6,738 bases of DNA from Pseudomonadota bacterium (GTDB lineage Bacteria > Pseudomonadota > Alphaproteobacteria > Rhizobiales > Xanthobacteraceae), in contig JAJYAH010000391.1 of NCBI GenBank assembly GCA_021779635.1, forward strand, positions 1 to 6,738, given 5' to 3'. The notes beneath the pieces were generated by a model. The model searched no databases and was not told the origin of the DNA. It was given only the letters and a program-made list of their open reading frames with translations. Of this stretch, positions 1 through 6,518 are shown piece by piece; position 1 is the first letter of the stretch, and each line of letters begins with the position of its first letter. Position numbers and translations under genes: made by a program.

Positions 1-1017
1 CGCAAAACCGAGCGCATAGGGATTAAGGCCCGAAAACCGCGGATCGTCGAAGTCAGGCTGAAACACCACGTTGGTGTGCGACTGCAGGAATTCAAGAAAG
101 TTGCCGTCGGAAATCCGACCCTGCGCGTGCAACCGGGTCATCATCCGGTAATGCACGTAAGTCGCCGTGCCCTCGTTCATGACTTTGGTCTGACCCTGGG
201 GATAGAAATACTGCGCGATGTGCCGCACGATCCGCAGCAATTCGCGCTGCCAGGGCTGCAGGCGCGGCGCGGTCTTTTCGAGGAAATACAGCAGATTTTC
301 CTGCGGCAGCCCAAGCAAGTTGCGTCTTCGCTCCGTACTCAGCGTCGCCACACTCTTGATCGGTCCGGTCGGAACCGTCCGCCACAAATCATTGAATACA
401 CTCTCCTCGTGCAGGCGGCGCTCTCCAGCGCGCTTTTCTTCCGCGCGAAGATCCAGCTTCTTCTTGCCGGGATAGCGGTCAATCCCATGCGACATCAGGG
501 CATGCGCAGCATCCAGCGTCTGCTCGACTGCCAGCTGACCATGACGCTCCTCGCATTGCGCCACGTAACCCTTGGCGAAATCAAGATAATCGAGAATTCC
601 ATCGGCATCCGTCCATTGCTTGAAGAGATAGTTGTTCTTGAAGAAATGGTTGTGGCCGAACGCCGCGTGCGCAATGACCAGTGTTTGCATGGTCGCGGTG
701 TTTTCCTCCATCAGATAGGAAATACACGGCGAACTGTTGATCACGATCTCATAGGCAAGGCCCATGAGTCCCTTGCGGTAAGACGCCTCGTGATGCGCGA
801 AACGTTTGCCGAACGCCCAGTGCTTGTAAAACAGCGGCATGCCGACCGAGGAGTATGCATCCAGCATCTGTTCTGCGGTGATGATCTCGATCTGGTTGGG
901 ATAGGTGTCGAGCCCCAGTTCAGAGCGCGCAATTTCCGCGCAGGCGTCGTGAATACGCTGCAGCGTCGGAAAGTCCCAGTCGGCTCCCTCAAACAGGCGT
1001 TCGGCGGTCGCGGTCAT
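1..1017 (-). CDS. spoVR: SpoVR family protein (YcgB-like), C-terminus beyond window
   Basis: An uninterrupted minus-strand frame runs from the ATG at 1017-1015 to the window edge, giving 339 codons with no stop. The protein begins MTATAERLFEGADWDFPTLQ. SpoVR-family landmarks are TYPNQIEII (residues 38-46), HWAFGKRF (66-73), the His-rich HAAFGHNHFFKNN (117-129), YPGKKKLDLRAEEKR (182-196), YFYPQGQTKVMNEGTATYVHY (270-290) and FSGLNPYALGF (328-338). Family members are about 500 residues, so roughly the last third is missing. The name comes from a Bacillus sporulation (cortex) gene, but non-sporulating proteobacteria carry it beside prkA and yeaH, and its biochemical activity is unknown. The conserved His and Glu residues could bind metal; that is inference. 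The start overlaps the yeaH stop as ATGA, with AGGAG at 1033-1029 upstream, so translational coupling is likely. Confidence 0.96.
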   Translation of the reverse strand, partial: MTATAERLFEGADWDFPTLQRIHDACAEIARSELGLDTYPNQIEIITAEQMLDAYSSVGMPLFYKHWAFGKRFAHHEASYRKGLMGLAYEIVINSSPCISYLMEENTATMQTLVIAHAAFGHNHFFKNNYLFKQWTDADGILDYLDFAKGYVAQCEERHGQLAVEQTLDAAHALMSHGIDRYPGKKKLDLRAEEKRAGERRLHEESVFNDLWRTVPTGPIKSVATLSTERRRNLLGLPQENLLYFLEKTAPRLQPWQRELLRIVRHIAQYFYPQGQTKVMNEGTATYVHYRMMTRLHAQGRISDGNFLEFLQSHTNVVFQPDFDDPRFSGLNPYALGFA

Positions 1018-2285
1018 GGTGCGGCTTTCTCCTGCTTCCCGCGGCGGTGAAACAGATCGTGAAACACCGGAAAGATCTCGCTGCGCTCGCTGACCTTGCG
1101 CATCGACAGCGGCACGCCATCGGATCGCAAGCGCTGATACAGGGTCCAAAGCGTCGAATCGGACATATCGAAAGCGCTGCCGCCGGGCTGGCCGACTTCC
1201 AGATAGGCAAAGAACTGGCTGACCGGCAGTATCATCTCGGTCAGCAGCCGGCTCACGACAACGGCGTCCGAGCCGGAGTTGTCCCCGTCAGAGGCCTGAG
1301 CGGCATAGATGTTCCAATCCGCCGGGCGAAACCGCGCCCGGACGATGTCGTGCATCGCCTGCAGCGCACTCGATACCAAGGTACCGCCCGAGGCCGGTCC
1401 GTGAAAGAAGGTGTCCTCGTCCACCTCTTCGGCCCGGTCGGTATGACGGATGAAGACGATTTCGACGTGGCGATAGCGCCGCTTCAGAAACACATAGAGC
1501 AGCATGTAGAAGCGCTTGGCCAGATCCTTCATATGCTCGGTCATTGAGCCGGACACGTCCATCAGGCAAAACATGACGGCCTGGGCCACCGGCTTTGGCA
1601 CGGCCTCGAAACGGCGATATCGGATGTCGATCGGATCGATGAAAGGAATCCGGCGGCTTTTTGCCTTTAACGCCTCGATCTCCGCCATCAACTCGATGCG
1701 CCGGGCCTCGTCACAGTCAGCGATCTCCGCTTCGAGCTGCGCAATCGTCTCCGGCCTTGGCCGCCGCAACGCGACCCGCCGCGCCATGGCGAGCCGCACC
1801 GTCCGGCTTACCGAGATGTTCGTGGGCGAGCCGGAAGTCGCATAGCCGGCCCGATGAAGTGCCTCGCTTTCCGCTTCAGCAAGCTTCCGTTTGGTCAGAT
1901 CCGGCAGTTCAAGATCGTCGAGGAAAAGGTCGACAAACTCGTCACGGCTCAGAACGAACCGAAACGCATCTTCGCTATCGCCCTGACCTGGCTCGGACCC
2001 CTTTCCCGCGCCCTCGCCCGATCGCGGGAGAATGTCTCCCTCGATGAACTTCTTGTTTCCGGGAAGCACCATGTCGCGTGTGCCGCCTTCGCGGCGAAGG
2101 CGCGGCTCATTCAGGGCATCAAGGGGGATGTTGACTTCGCCGCCCTCCAGGACATCCTTGATGTCCCGGTCCTTCGAGGATTTACTGACCGCCGCCTGAA
2201 CCAGCGCCTTGGCCCGGCGCAGAAAACGCTGCCGGTTTTCAAAGTTTTTACTGCCCGGATTCAGACGTCGATCGACGATGTGCAT
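1014..2285 (-). CDS. yeaH: YeaH/YhbH family protein (DUF444), VWA-like with MIDAS motif
   Basis: A 423-residue protein beginning MHIVDRRLNPGSKNFENRQR, the typical start of the YeaH/YhbH (DUF444) family and of its usual length. The N-terminal part (1-110) is basic, then Gly-rich and acidic around 83-105. The C-terminal part is a von Willebrand A-like fold: the MIDAS motif DVSGSM is at 243-248, SGGT at 299-302 supplies the expected Thr, and SDGDN at 332-336 supplies further acidic residues, so metal binding looks intact. Residues 180-210 are rich in Glu, Ala and Lys and may form a helix. In enterobacteria yeaH follows the kinase gene yeaG and both act in nitrogen-starvation or stationary-phase survival; YeaH is probably a partner or adaptor, but its function is not settled. 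An AAGGG at 2295-2291, 5 nt before the ATG, fixes the start. The gap to prkA is 19 nt and the stop overlaps spoVR. Confidence 0.97.
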   Translation of the reverse strand: MHIVDRRLNPGSKNFENRQRFLRRAKALVQAAVSKSSKDRDIKDVLEGGEVNIPLDALNEPRLRREGGTRDMVLPGNKKFIEGDILPRSGEGAGKGSEPGQGDSEDAFRFVLSRDEFVDLFLDDLELPDLTKRKLAEAESEALHRAGYATSGSPTNISVSRTVRLAMARRVALRRPRPETIAQLEAEIADCDEARRIELMAEIEALKAKSRRIPFIDPIDIRYRRFEAVPKPVAQAVMFCLMDVSGSMTEHMKDLAKRFYMLLYVFLKRRYRHVEIVFIRHTDRAEEVDEDTFFHGPASGGTLVSSALQAMHDIVRARFRPADWNIYAAQASDGDNSGSDAVVVSRLLTEMILPVSQFFAYLEVGQPGGSAFDMSDSTLWTLYQRLRSDGVPLSMRKVSERSEIFPVFHDLFHRRGKQEKAAP

Positions 2286-2304
2286 GACTACCCTTGCATC
2301 CGCC

Positions 2305-4248
2305 TTAGCTGGCCTGCTTTACGCGCATGTACCATTCGACGAGCCGACGAACCTGACGCTCGGTATAACCGCGTCCCACCATCCGCTCGACAAATTCGCC
2401 GTGCTTCTTTTCGGTGTCGCCGTCCTTTTTTGAACCAAACGAGATGACCGGAAGGAGGTCTTCGACCTGCGAAAATATCCGCTTCTCGATCACCTCGCGG
2501 ATCTTTTCGTAGCTGGTCCAGGACGGGTTCTTGCCGCCCTGCGTTGCCCGCGAACGCAGCGAAAACTTGACGACTTCGTTGCGGAAATCCTTTGGGTTGG
2601 CGATGCCCGCGGGCTTCTCGATCTTGGTCAATTCCTGGTTCAGGAGCTCGCGATTGAGCAGCTGGCCGGTATCGGGATCCTTGAAATCCTGATCCTCGAT
2701 CCAGGCATCGGCATAGTCCACGTAACGATCAAACAGGTTTTGACCGTAGTCGGCATACGATTCGAGATAGGCCTTCTGAATCTCGTGGCCGATGAACTCC
2801 GCGTAACGCGGCGCAAGCTCGGCCTTGATGAATTCGAGGTAGCGCTTTTCGATTTCCTCGGGGAGTTGCTCCCGGCGGATCGACTGCTCGAGCGCATACA
2901 TCAAATGCACAGCATCTGCGCCAATCTCTGCGGTGTCGTGGTTGTACGTTGCGGCCAGGATCTTGAATGCAAAGCGCGTCGAGACGCCGTCCATGCCTTC
3001 GTCGACGCCGGCAGCATCCTTGTATTCCTGAACGCTGCGAGCCTTCGGATCGGATTCCTTGAGGCTTTCGCCGTCATAGACCCGCATTTTCGCGAACAGC
3101 GTCGAGTTTTCATGCTTGCGCAGGCGCGACATCACCGAGAAGCGCGCCAGAGTCTCGAGCGTTGCCGGCGCGCACGGCGCGGAAGCAAGCTCGGATCCCT
3201 GGATCAGCTTCTCATAGATCTTCTGCTCCTCGGTCACCCGCAGGCAGTAGGGCACCTTGATGACGCAGATTCGATCGATGAAGGCTTCATTGTTCTTATT
3301 TGTCTTGAAGCTTTGCCATTCGGATTCGTTCGAATGCGCGAGAATGACACCGGTAAATGGAATCGACCCGATATTCTCGGTGCCGATATAATTGCCCTCC
3401 TGCGTCGCGGTCAGCAGCGGGTGCAGCATCTTGATCGGCGCCTTGAACATTTCGACGAATTCGAGAATCCCCTGATTGGCGCGGTTCAATCCGCCGGAAT
3501 AGCTGTAGGCGTCGGGATCGTTCTGGGCAAAGATCTCCAGCTTGCGGATGTCGACCTTGCCGACCAGCGAAGAGATATCCTGATTGTTCTCGTCGCCCGG
3601 TTCCGTTTTCGAAACCGCGATCTGCCGCAAGCGCGAGGGCTGGATCTTGGCGACGCGGAATCGTGAAATATCGCCCCCGAATGCTTCCAGCCGCTTGTAG
3701 CACCAGGGACTCATCAGTCCATTCAGGCGACGACGCGGAATGCCGTACTTTTCCTCAATCATCGGTCCGAGCGAATCCGGATCGAACAGACTGAGAGGAC
3801 TCTCGAAAACGGGACTGAGTTCGTCGTTGGCCTTCAACACATAGATCGGAAAGGCCTCCATCAACGACTTCAGCCGCTCTGCCAGCGATGACTTTCCGCC
3901 GCCTACCGGCCCCAGCAGATAAAGAATCTGTTTGCGTTCTTCCAGACCTTGTGCCGCGTGCCGGAAGAACCCGACGATGCGCTCGATCGTTTCTTCCATG
4001 CCATAGAACCCGGCGAAGGCGGGATAGGCCCGTATCGTCCTGTTCAAAAAAATACGGCCAAGGCGGGGATCCTTGGCCGTGTCAATCATTTGAGGCTCAC
4101 CAATCGCGGCTAAAAGCCGCTCAGGCGCATTGGCATATCGCATCGGATCGCCCCGACACGATTCCAGATATTCGGCCATCGACATGTCGGTCTCGCTTCG
4201 GGCTTCGAAGGACCGGGCAAAAGCATTGAACAGAGAATCGTTGTACAT
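2305..4248 (-). CDS. prkA: PrkA/YeaG serine protein kinase-like AAA+ protein
   Basis: A 647-residue protein very similar throughout to Escherichia coli YeaG as I recall it (about 644 aa). The AAA+ core has a Walker A GPVGGGKS at residues 113-120 (Lys119), a hydrophobic-acidic LEFVE at 262-266 that may serve as Walker B, LAHSNESEW at 303-311 and NNEAFIDR at 319-326. The PrkA C-terminal kinase-like domain follows, with GVDEGMDGVSTRFAFKI around 414-430 and YAEFIGHEIQKAYLESYADYG around 482-502. PrkA was described as a Ser/Thr kinase in Bacillus, whereas some later work stresses ATPase or AAA+ protease-like activity, so the precise activity is open. An in-frame ATG also exists at 4263-4261, but the ATG at 4248 has AGGAG at 4260-4256 with 7 nt spacing and gives the family-typical N-terminus (MYNDSLFNAF), so I prefer it. 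It is the first gene of the prkA-yeaH-spoVR operon and is probably cytoplasmic. Confidence 0.98.
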   Translation of the reverse strand: MYNDSLFNAFARSFEARSETDMSMAEYLESCRGDPMRYANAPERLLAAIGEPQMIDTAKDPRLGRIFLNRTIRAYPAFAGFYGMEETIERIVGFFRHAAQGLEERKQILYLLGPVGGGKSSLAERLKSLMEAFPIYVLKANDELSPVFESPLSLFDPDSLGPMIEEKYGIPRRRLNGLMSPWCYKRLEAFGGDISRFRVAKIQPSRLRQIAVSKTEPGDENNQDISSLVGKVDIRKLEIFAQNDPDAYSYSGGLNRANQGILEFVEMFKAPIKMLHPLLTATQEGNYIGTENIGSIPFTGVILAHSNESEWQSFKTNKNNEAFIDRICVIKVPYCLRVTEEQKIYEKLIQGSELASAPCAPATLETLARFSVMSRLRKHENSTLFAKMRVYDGESLKESDPKARSVQEYKDAAGVDEGMDGVSTRFAFKILAATYNHDTAEIGADAVHLMYALEQSIRREQLPEEIEKRYLEFIKAELAPRYAEFIGHEIQKAYLESYADYGQNLFDRYVDYADAWIEDQDFKDPDTGQLLNRELLNQELTKIEKPAGIANPKDFRNEVVKFSLRSRATQGGKNPSWTSYEKIREVIEKRIFSQVEDLLPVISFGSKKDGDTEKKHGEFVERMVGRGYTERQVRRLVEWYMRVKQAS

Positions 4249-4250
4249 GA

Positions 4251-4260
4251 TCCTTCTCCT
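4251..4260 (-). promoter_or_regulatory. Shine-Dalgarno that decides the prkA start
   Basis: Minus-strand AGGAGAAGGA lies 2 nt before the ATG at 4248-4246. Its AGGAG core (4260-4256) is 7 nt away, an ideal distance. The upstream in-frame ATG at 4263-4261 sits before this site and has no comparable purine tract, so the shorter start is favoured. Confidence 0.85.
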
Positions 4261-4420
4261 CATATGGTTCGCAGCATTACGGTAACGCGCGGCAAGGTTC
4301 CCTATCGACGCAGCGCCACGGGCATCCCGTTACGAATCGGTGTCTGCACATGACATCGATTAAATCCGCAGCAGACTCCGCCGCGCAATACGGAACGCAG
4401 GCAGCGAGTGAGTCATAAAC

Positions 4421-4433
4421 AGGCAATTTGCCT
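4421..4433. repeat. 13-bp palindrome AGGCAA-T-TTGCCT, possible operator
   Basis: AGGCAATTTGCCT is a perfect inverted repeat with a single central T and is followed directly by the A/T-rich AATTATT in a GC-rich background. It lies about 175-185 bases upstream of the prkA start codon. An operator or activator site for the prkA operon is possible, but I cannot name a regulator, and no convincing -35/-10 pair could be placed around it. Confidence 0.4.
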
Positions 4434-4606
4434 AATTATTGTGCAAAACGAGTCGCGCGGTGCCTGTTCACCCCAGCTACGGATATCGATCCGACTGCGC
4501 GTAACGTCCAAAATGCCCAGTCCGACAACCGCCGAAAACGCACGATTACCGAATCAACAAACAGGGGGCTCACTTTGTTACGGTGACGAGCGTGCGAGCT
4601 TTTAGG

Positions 4607-4622
4607 TTAATAAATGGTTAAC
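4607..4622. promoter_or_regulatory. CtrA-type binding site (TTAA-N7-TTAAC)
   Basis: The plus strand reads TTAA-TAAATGG-TTAAC, an exact match to the full CtrA consensus of alphaproteobacteria (TTAA-N7-TTAAC). The minus strand also contains the CtrA half-site TTAACCAT. A TTAA-N7-TTAA pair is rare by chance in GC-rich DNA. The site is about 360 bases upstream of prkA and about 195 bases past the methyltransferase stop, so its target is unclear: prkA with a long leader, a small unannotated transcript, or nothing. The motif is seen directly; CtrA binding is inference. Confidence 0.5.
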
Positions 4623-4715
4623 GACGCCGCTGTGCTGATGCCCCCGCTGCCCGATGTGCTGGCCGATCCCAGTCAAAACTGCCGCAATCGCGCGAAAAAT
4701 CCCCCGGCGGGATAA
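4614..4715 (+). CDS. Doubtful 33-codon ORF in the intergenic region
   Basis: An ATG at 4614 opens a plus-strand frame of 33 codons ending in TAA at 4713-4715; the product starts MVNDAAVLMPPLPDVLADPS. A weak AGG at 4604-4606 lies 7 nt upstream. The ATG overlaps the CtrA-like site and the end of the frame overlaps the terminator hairpin on the other strand. I recognise no family or membrane segment. It may be a chance frame; it is listed only because it is the one small intergenic frame with tolerable spacing to a ribosome-binding-like triplet. Confidence 0.12.
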   Translation: MVNDAAVLMPPLPDVLADPSQNCRNRAKNPPAG

Positions 4716-4740
4716 AGTCCGCCTCGGCTCGCCCCGGGGG
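4695..4740 (-). terminator. Intrinsic terminator of the methyltransferase gene
   Basis: Read on the minus strand, CCCCCGG (4740-4734) pairs with CCGGGGG (4707-4701), and the second arm is followed at once by ATTTTT (4700-4695). The 26-nt loop can form an additional GGCGG/CCGCC helix (4706-4710 with 4719-4723), which overlaps the outer stem and would compete with its inner two pairs. Position, orientation and U-tract fit termination about 75-120 nt after the methyltransferase stop, which isolates that gene from prkA. Confidence 0.75.
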
Positions 4741-4814
4741 CTGCCAACGGAGCCGTCACGAGGGCACGGTTGAAAAAATGCGCGCGTCTTGCGGGCTCTA
4801 GGCTACCCGAAAAC

Positions 4815-5861
4815 TCATTTGCGCTTTGCTGCCGGCAAAGACACCCATCCCGGCAGGCTGGGGAATTGTATCGCCTTCATCGGCATGAGACCTGCTCCGC
4901 GTTGCCATGAAGCGATCTCATCCAGCGCCCATGTGCCGGATGCGCTCGTCAGCGCAAAATAGAGGTCCATCACCGCCGGAATGCCGCCCCCCGCGCCGGG
5001 ATGGGCAGCCCGGAGAAAATCGCCGATGGCGTACACGCCGCCGGGCGCGAGCGCACGAGCCACACGCCGCGCGAGATCGGCGTTCTGTTCTGGCGAGAAA
5101 TGGTGCACGAGATTGTTGATCATCACGACATCGAAAGTTGCCTCGCCGAGATCGTCCGCCAACGCATCGCCGATTTTGTGCTTCACGCGCGCGCCGAGCC
5201 CCTCTTGCTGCGCGATTTCACTCGCGCGGTCCACGGCGCCCGGCAGTTCGAGGATGGTGGCGACGAGCGCGGGATGGCGCTTGCACAATTCGGTCGAGTA
5301 CAGCCCGTGCGAGCCGCCGATGTCGAGAAGCCGCGTTGCGCCCTGCGGTACGGGCATGCGCTTGGCGAGTTCAACAGCCGGATTGGCGGCGACGTCGCGC
5401 ATGCCGTCCTGGTAGACCGCCCATTCCTGGGCGCTCATATGCGAGTGAAAATCGAGCGGCTTGCCGTTGCGTACGAACTCTCCGATCTTGCCGACCAGAT
5501 CCCACTCGATCGACTGGAACGCGAGCTTGGCGACGACAGAACTCCGGCTCGATTTCAGCAGCCATTTCCTCATCGAAGCCGGCAAACTATATTTGCCGTC
5601 GCGCCAGCTTGCGTAGCCAATGCCGACCAGGCATTCGAGGAGATGCTTCGTCGCGTTGGGATCGGTTCGGCACACGGCAGCGACCGCCTCGGCCGTCTGA
5701 TTACCCTTGCCGAGGGCCTCAAACACTCCAACTTCGGCCGCGGCCATGATGGCGCGCGCAGCGGTGAAGGCAATTTGCGTATCGAGGAGCGGGCGGGGAA
5801 CGAGATTTGCGATGAGCGCAATGCGCTCCATCAAATTTTCGGCGCGCGGCGCGAGCTTCAT
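4815..5861 (-). CDS. SAM-dependent O-methyltransferase (family 2, hydroxyneurosporene-OMT-like)
   Basis: A 348-residue protein with the usual length and architecture of class I O-methyltransferase family 2. Residues 1-110 form the helical/winged-helix dimerisation part (e.g. AARAIMAAAEVGVFEALG at 35-51, then the LLECLVGIGYASWRDGKYSL region at 74-93). The Rossmann domain has SAM motif I LLDIGGSHGLYS at 178-189, the acidic LEL at 204-206, and NNLVHHFSPEQ at 249-259, where His253 aligns with the catalytic His of plant-type OMTs (HDW). LAPGGVYAIGDFL (271-283) is the family post-motif. The substrate cannot be told: carotenoid, quinone-like and polyketide phenols are all known in the family, and no biosynthetic genes are nearby. 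The start at 5861 is preceded by GGGGGGAAG (5876-5868), 6 nt before the ATG; the internal ATG at 5831 has no such tract. It is transcribed alone or weakly with the upstream Spy-like gene. Confidence 0.92.
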   Translation of the reverse strand: MKLAPRAENLMERIALIANLVPRPLLDTQIAFTAARAIMAAAEVGVFEALGKGNQTAEAVAAVCRTDPNATKHLLECLVGIGYASWRDGKYSLPASMRKWLLKSSRSSVVAKLAFQSIEWDLVGKIGEFVRNGKPLDFHSHMSAQEWAVYQDGMRDVAANPAVELAKRMPVPQGATRLLDIGGSHGLYSTELCKRHPALVATILELPGAVDRASEIAQQEGLGARVKHKIGDALADDLGEATFDVVMINNLVHHFSPEQNADLARRVARALAPGGVYAIGDFLRAAHPGAGGGIPAVMDLYFALTSASGTWALDEIASWQRGAGLMPMKAIQFPSLPGWVSLPAAKRK

Positions 5862-5921
5862 GGCCGGCTTCCCCCCATGCTAAGCCAGGCAGGATCATCG
5901 CCGAGCAAGCGCGGGCAGTCA

Positions 5922-5960
5922 ATGCCGGCTCGGACTGCCGTTCCGGGAGTCCGTCGGCAT
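5922..5960. terminator. Strong inverted repeat, likely 3' hairpin of the Spy-like gene
   Basis: ATGCCG-gct-CGGACT (5922-5936) pairs with AGTCCG-t-CGGCAT (5948-5960) around an 11-nt loop, giving 12 base pairs with a 3/1 internal loop. It begins about 20 nt past the stop of the Spy-like gene and ends about 60 nt before the methyltransferase start. No U-tract follows on either strand, so it may be a transcript-stabilising or factor-dependent termination hairpin, or an operator for the methyltransferase, rather than a classical intrinsic terminator. Confidence 0.5.
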
Positions 5961-5979
5961 GTCTCTGATTACATGCCTC

Positions 5980-6513
5980 TTACATGCTTCCCATCATCCC
6001 CATTGGCCCGTGCAAGAGCGCATCGGCCGTCTTCTTCTGCTCGTCATTGAGTACGGCGTACAGCGGGCTTAGCGCTGCTTTCGTGGATCGCACTGCCTCG
6101 ACCATCGTGGTCATCATCTTCTCCATGCGGTCGAGGCGATCAGGTGCAGTCACAGTGAGCGTTTGCCCCATCGTTCCTCCCTGCATCATCGTCCCTCGCA
6201 TCTCACCGATCCGCTGGGCGTTGCTTCGGAGAGCATCGGCGAACGTGTTCCACTGCGGCAGCTGTGCGTCGGTGATTTTCAGTTCGGCCTTTAGAAACGC
6301 TATCCGCCCCTCAACGTGATCCGCCATCGCCATCATGCCCATCCCCATCATGGGCATCATGCCGCCGTGCTGTGTGCCCCTCATCATAGGCATGGTGTCG
6401 CCCTGCATCATCGGTGGCGTGGGCGAAGAAGGGCGCTCTTGCGCAGCTGCGCCCACAATGCCGGCCATGAGTGCGACCGCGGTTGCAGCGATCCTGTGAT
6501 GCGTCGGTTTCAT
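5980..6513 (-). CDS. Met-rich periplasmic Spy/CpxP-family (LTXXQ) protein
   Basis: A 177-residue exported protein. The signal peptide has basic residues in MKPTHHR, a hydrophobic core at about 9-20 (AATAVALMAGIV) and a probable cleavage after the GAAA/Q stretch (24 or 25). The mature N-terminus (35-63) is a low-complexity segment with 13 methionines plus His49, resembling soft-metal (Cu/Ag) binding stretches. The helical part carries two LTXXQ-like motifs, LKITDAQLPQW (78-88) and LYAVLNDEQKKTADALL (151-167), typical of Spy/CpxP ATP-independent periplasmic chaperones. The tail is again Met/Gly-rich (GPMGMMGSM). In total about 27 of 177 residues are Met. The family assignment is fairly secure; a role in metal or envelope stress is inference. 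An ideal AGGAGG (6524-6519) 5 nt before the ATG fixes the start. Confidence 0.9.
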   Translation of the reverse strand: MKPTHHRIAATAVALMAGIVGAAAQERPSSPTPPMMQGDTMPMMRGTQHGGMMPMMGMGMMAMADHVEGRIAFLKAELKITDAQLPQWNTFADALRSNAQRIGEMRGTMMQGGTMGQTLTVTAPDRLDRMEKMMTTMVEAVRSTKAALSPLYAVLNDEQKKTADALLHGPMGMMGSM

Positions 6514-6518
6514 GAAAG

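Larger units (their letters stand above)
4249..4814. other. Intergenic region upstream of the prkA operon
   Basis: These 566 bases separate prkA from the end of the methyltransferase gene. I see no convincing protein gene. The GTG-started plus-strand frame at 4408-4605 lacks a ribosome site and family features. The region holds a terminator for the methyltransferase (4695-4740), a CtrA-like site (4607-4622), a 13-bp palindrome beside an A/T patch (4421-4440), a CGGAT-ATCG-ATCCG inverted repeat (4480-4493) and TTAC-G-GTAA at 4277-4285, about 30 bases before the prkA start. The promoter of the operon must lie here. I looked for sigma-54 (GG-N10-GC) and EcfG-type (GGAAC-N16/17-CGTT) elements in the prkA direction and found no good match; a GGAAC at 4301-4297 has no correctly spaced CGTT. 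Confidence 0.7.

Noticed and set aside
76..1050. 324-codon plus-strand open frame
   Set aside because: It lies opposite spoVR, whose translation shows clear family motifs; the plus-strand product has no recognisable domain and arises from GC-rich codon bias.
1854..2447. 197-codon plus-strand open frame across the yeaH/prkA junction
   Set aside because: Antisense to two well-supported genes, no ribosome site, and no recognisable product.
2740..3666. 308-codon plus-strand open frame
   Set aside because: Entirely antisense to prkA, which is conserved throughout this interval.
4246..4263. Longer prkA start at 4263 (adds MRRRI)
   Set aside because: The ideal AGGAG lies between the two ATGs and serves the one at 4248, which also gives the family-typical N-terminus.
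4284..4301. GGAAC and CGTT words on the minus strand, suggestive of an EcfG general-stress promoter for prkA
   Set aside because: The spacing is 9 nt rather than the required 16-17 nt.
4408..4605. 65-codon GTG-started plus-strand ORF in the intergenic region
   Set aside because: No Shine-Dalgarno, no family resemblance, and it crosses the palindromic elements; probably chance.
5969..5987. Direct repeat TTACATGC at 5969-5976 and 5980-5987 around the stop of the Spy-like gene
   Set aside because: Only two short copies; may be a small local duplication of the last codons, with no evidence of function.
5001..6050. 349-codon plus-strand open frame
   Set aside because: It mirrors the methyltransferase gene, which carries intact SAM and catalytic motifs; the antisense product is Arg/Ala-rich with no family features.
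6335..6357. Inverted repeat ATGCCCA...TGGGCAT
   Set aside because: It lies inside the Met/Gly-rich coding segment and is explained by repeated ATG and GGC codons.
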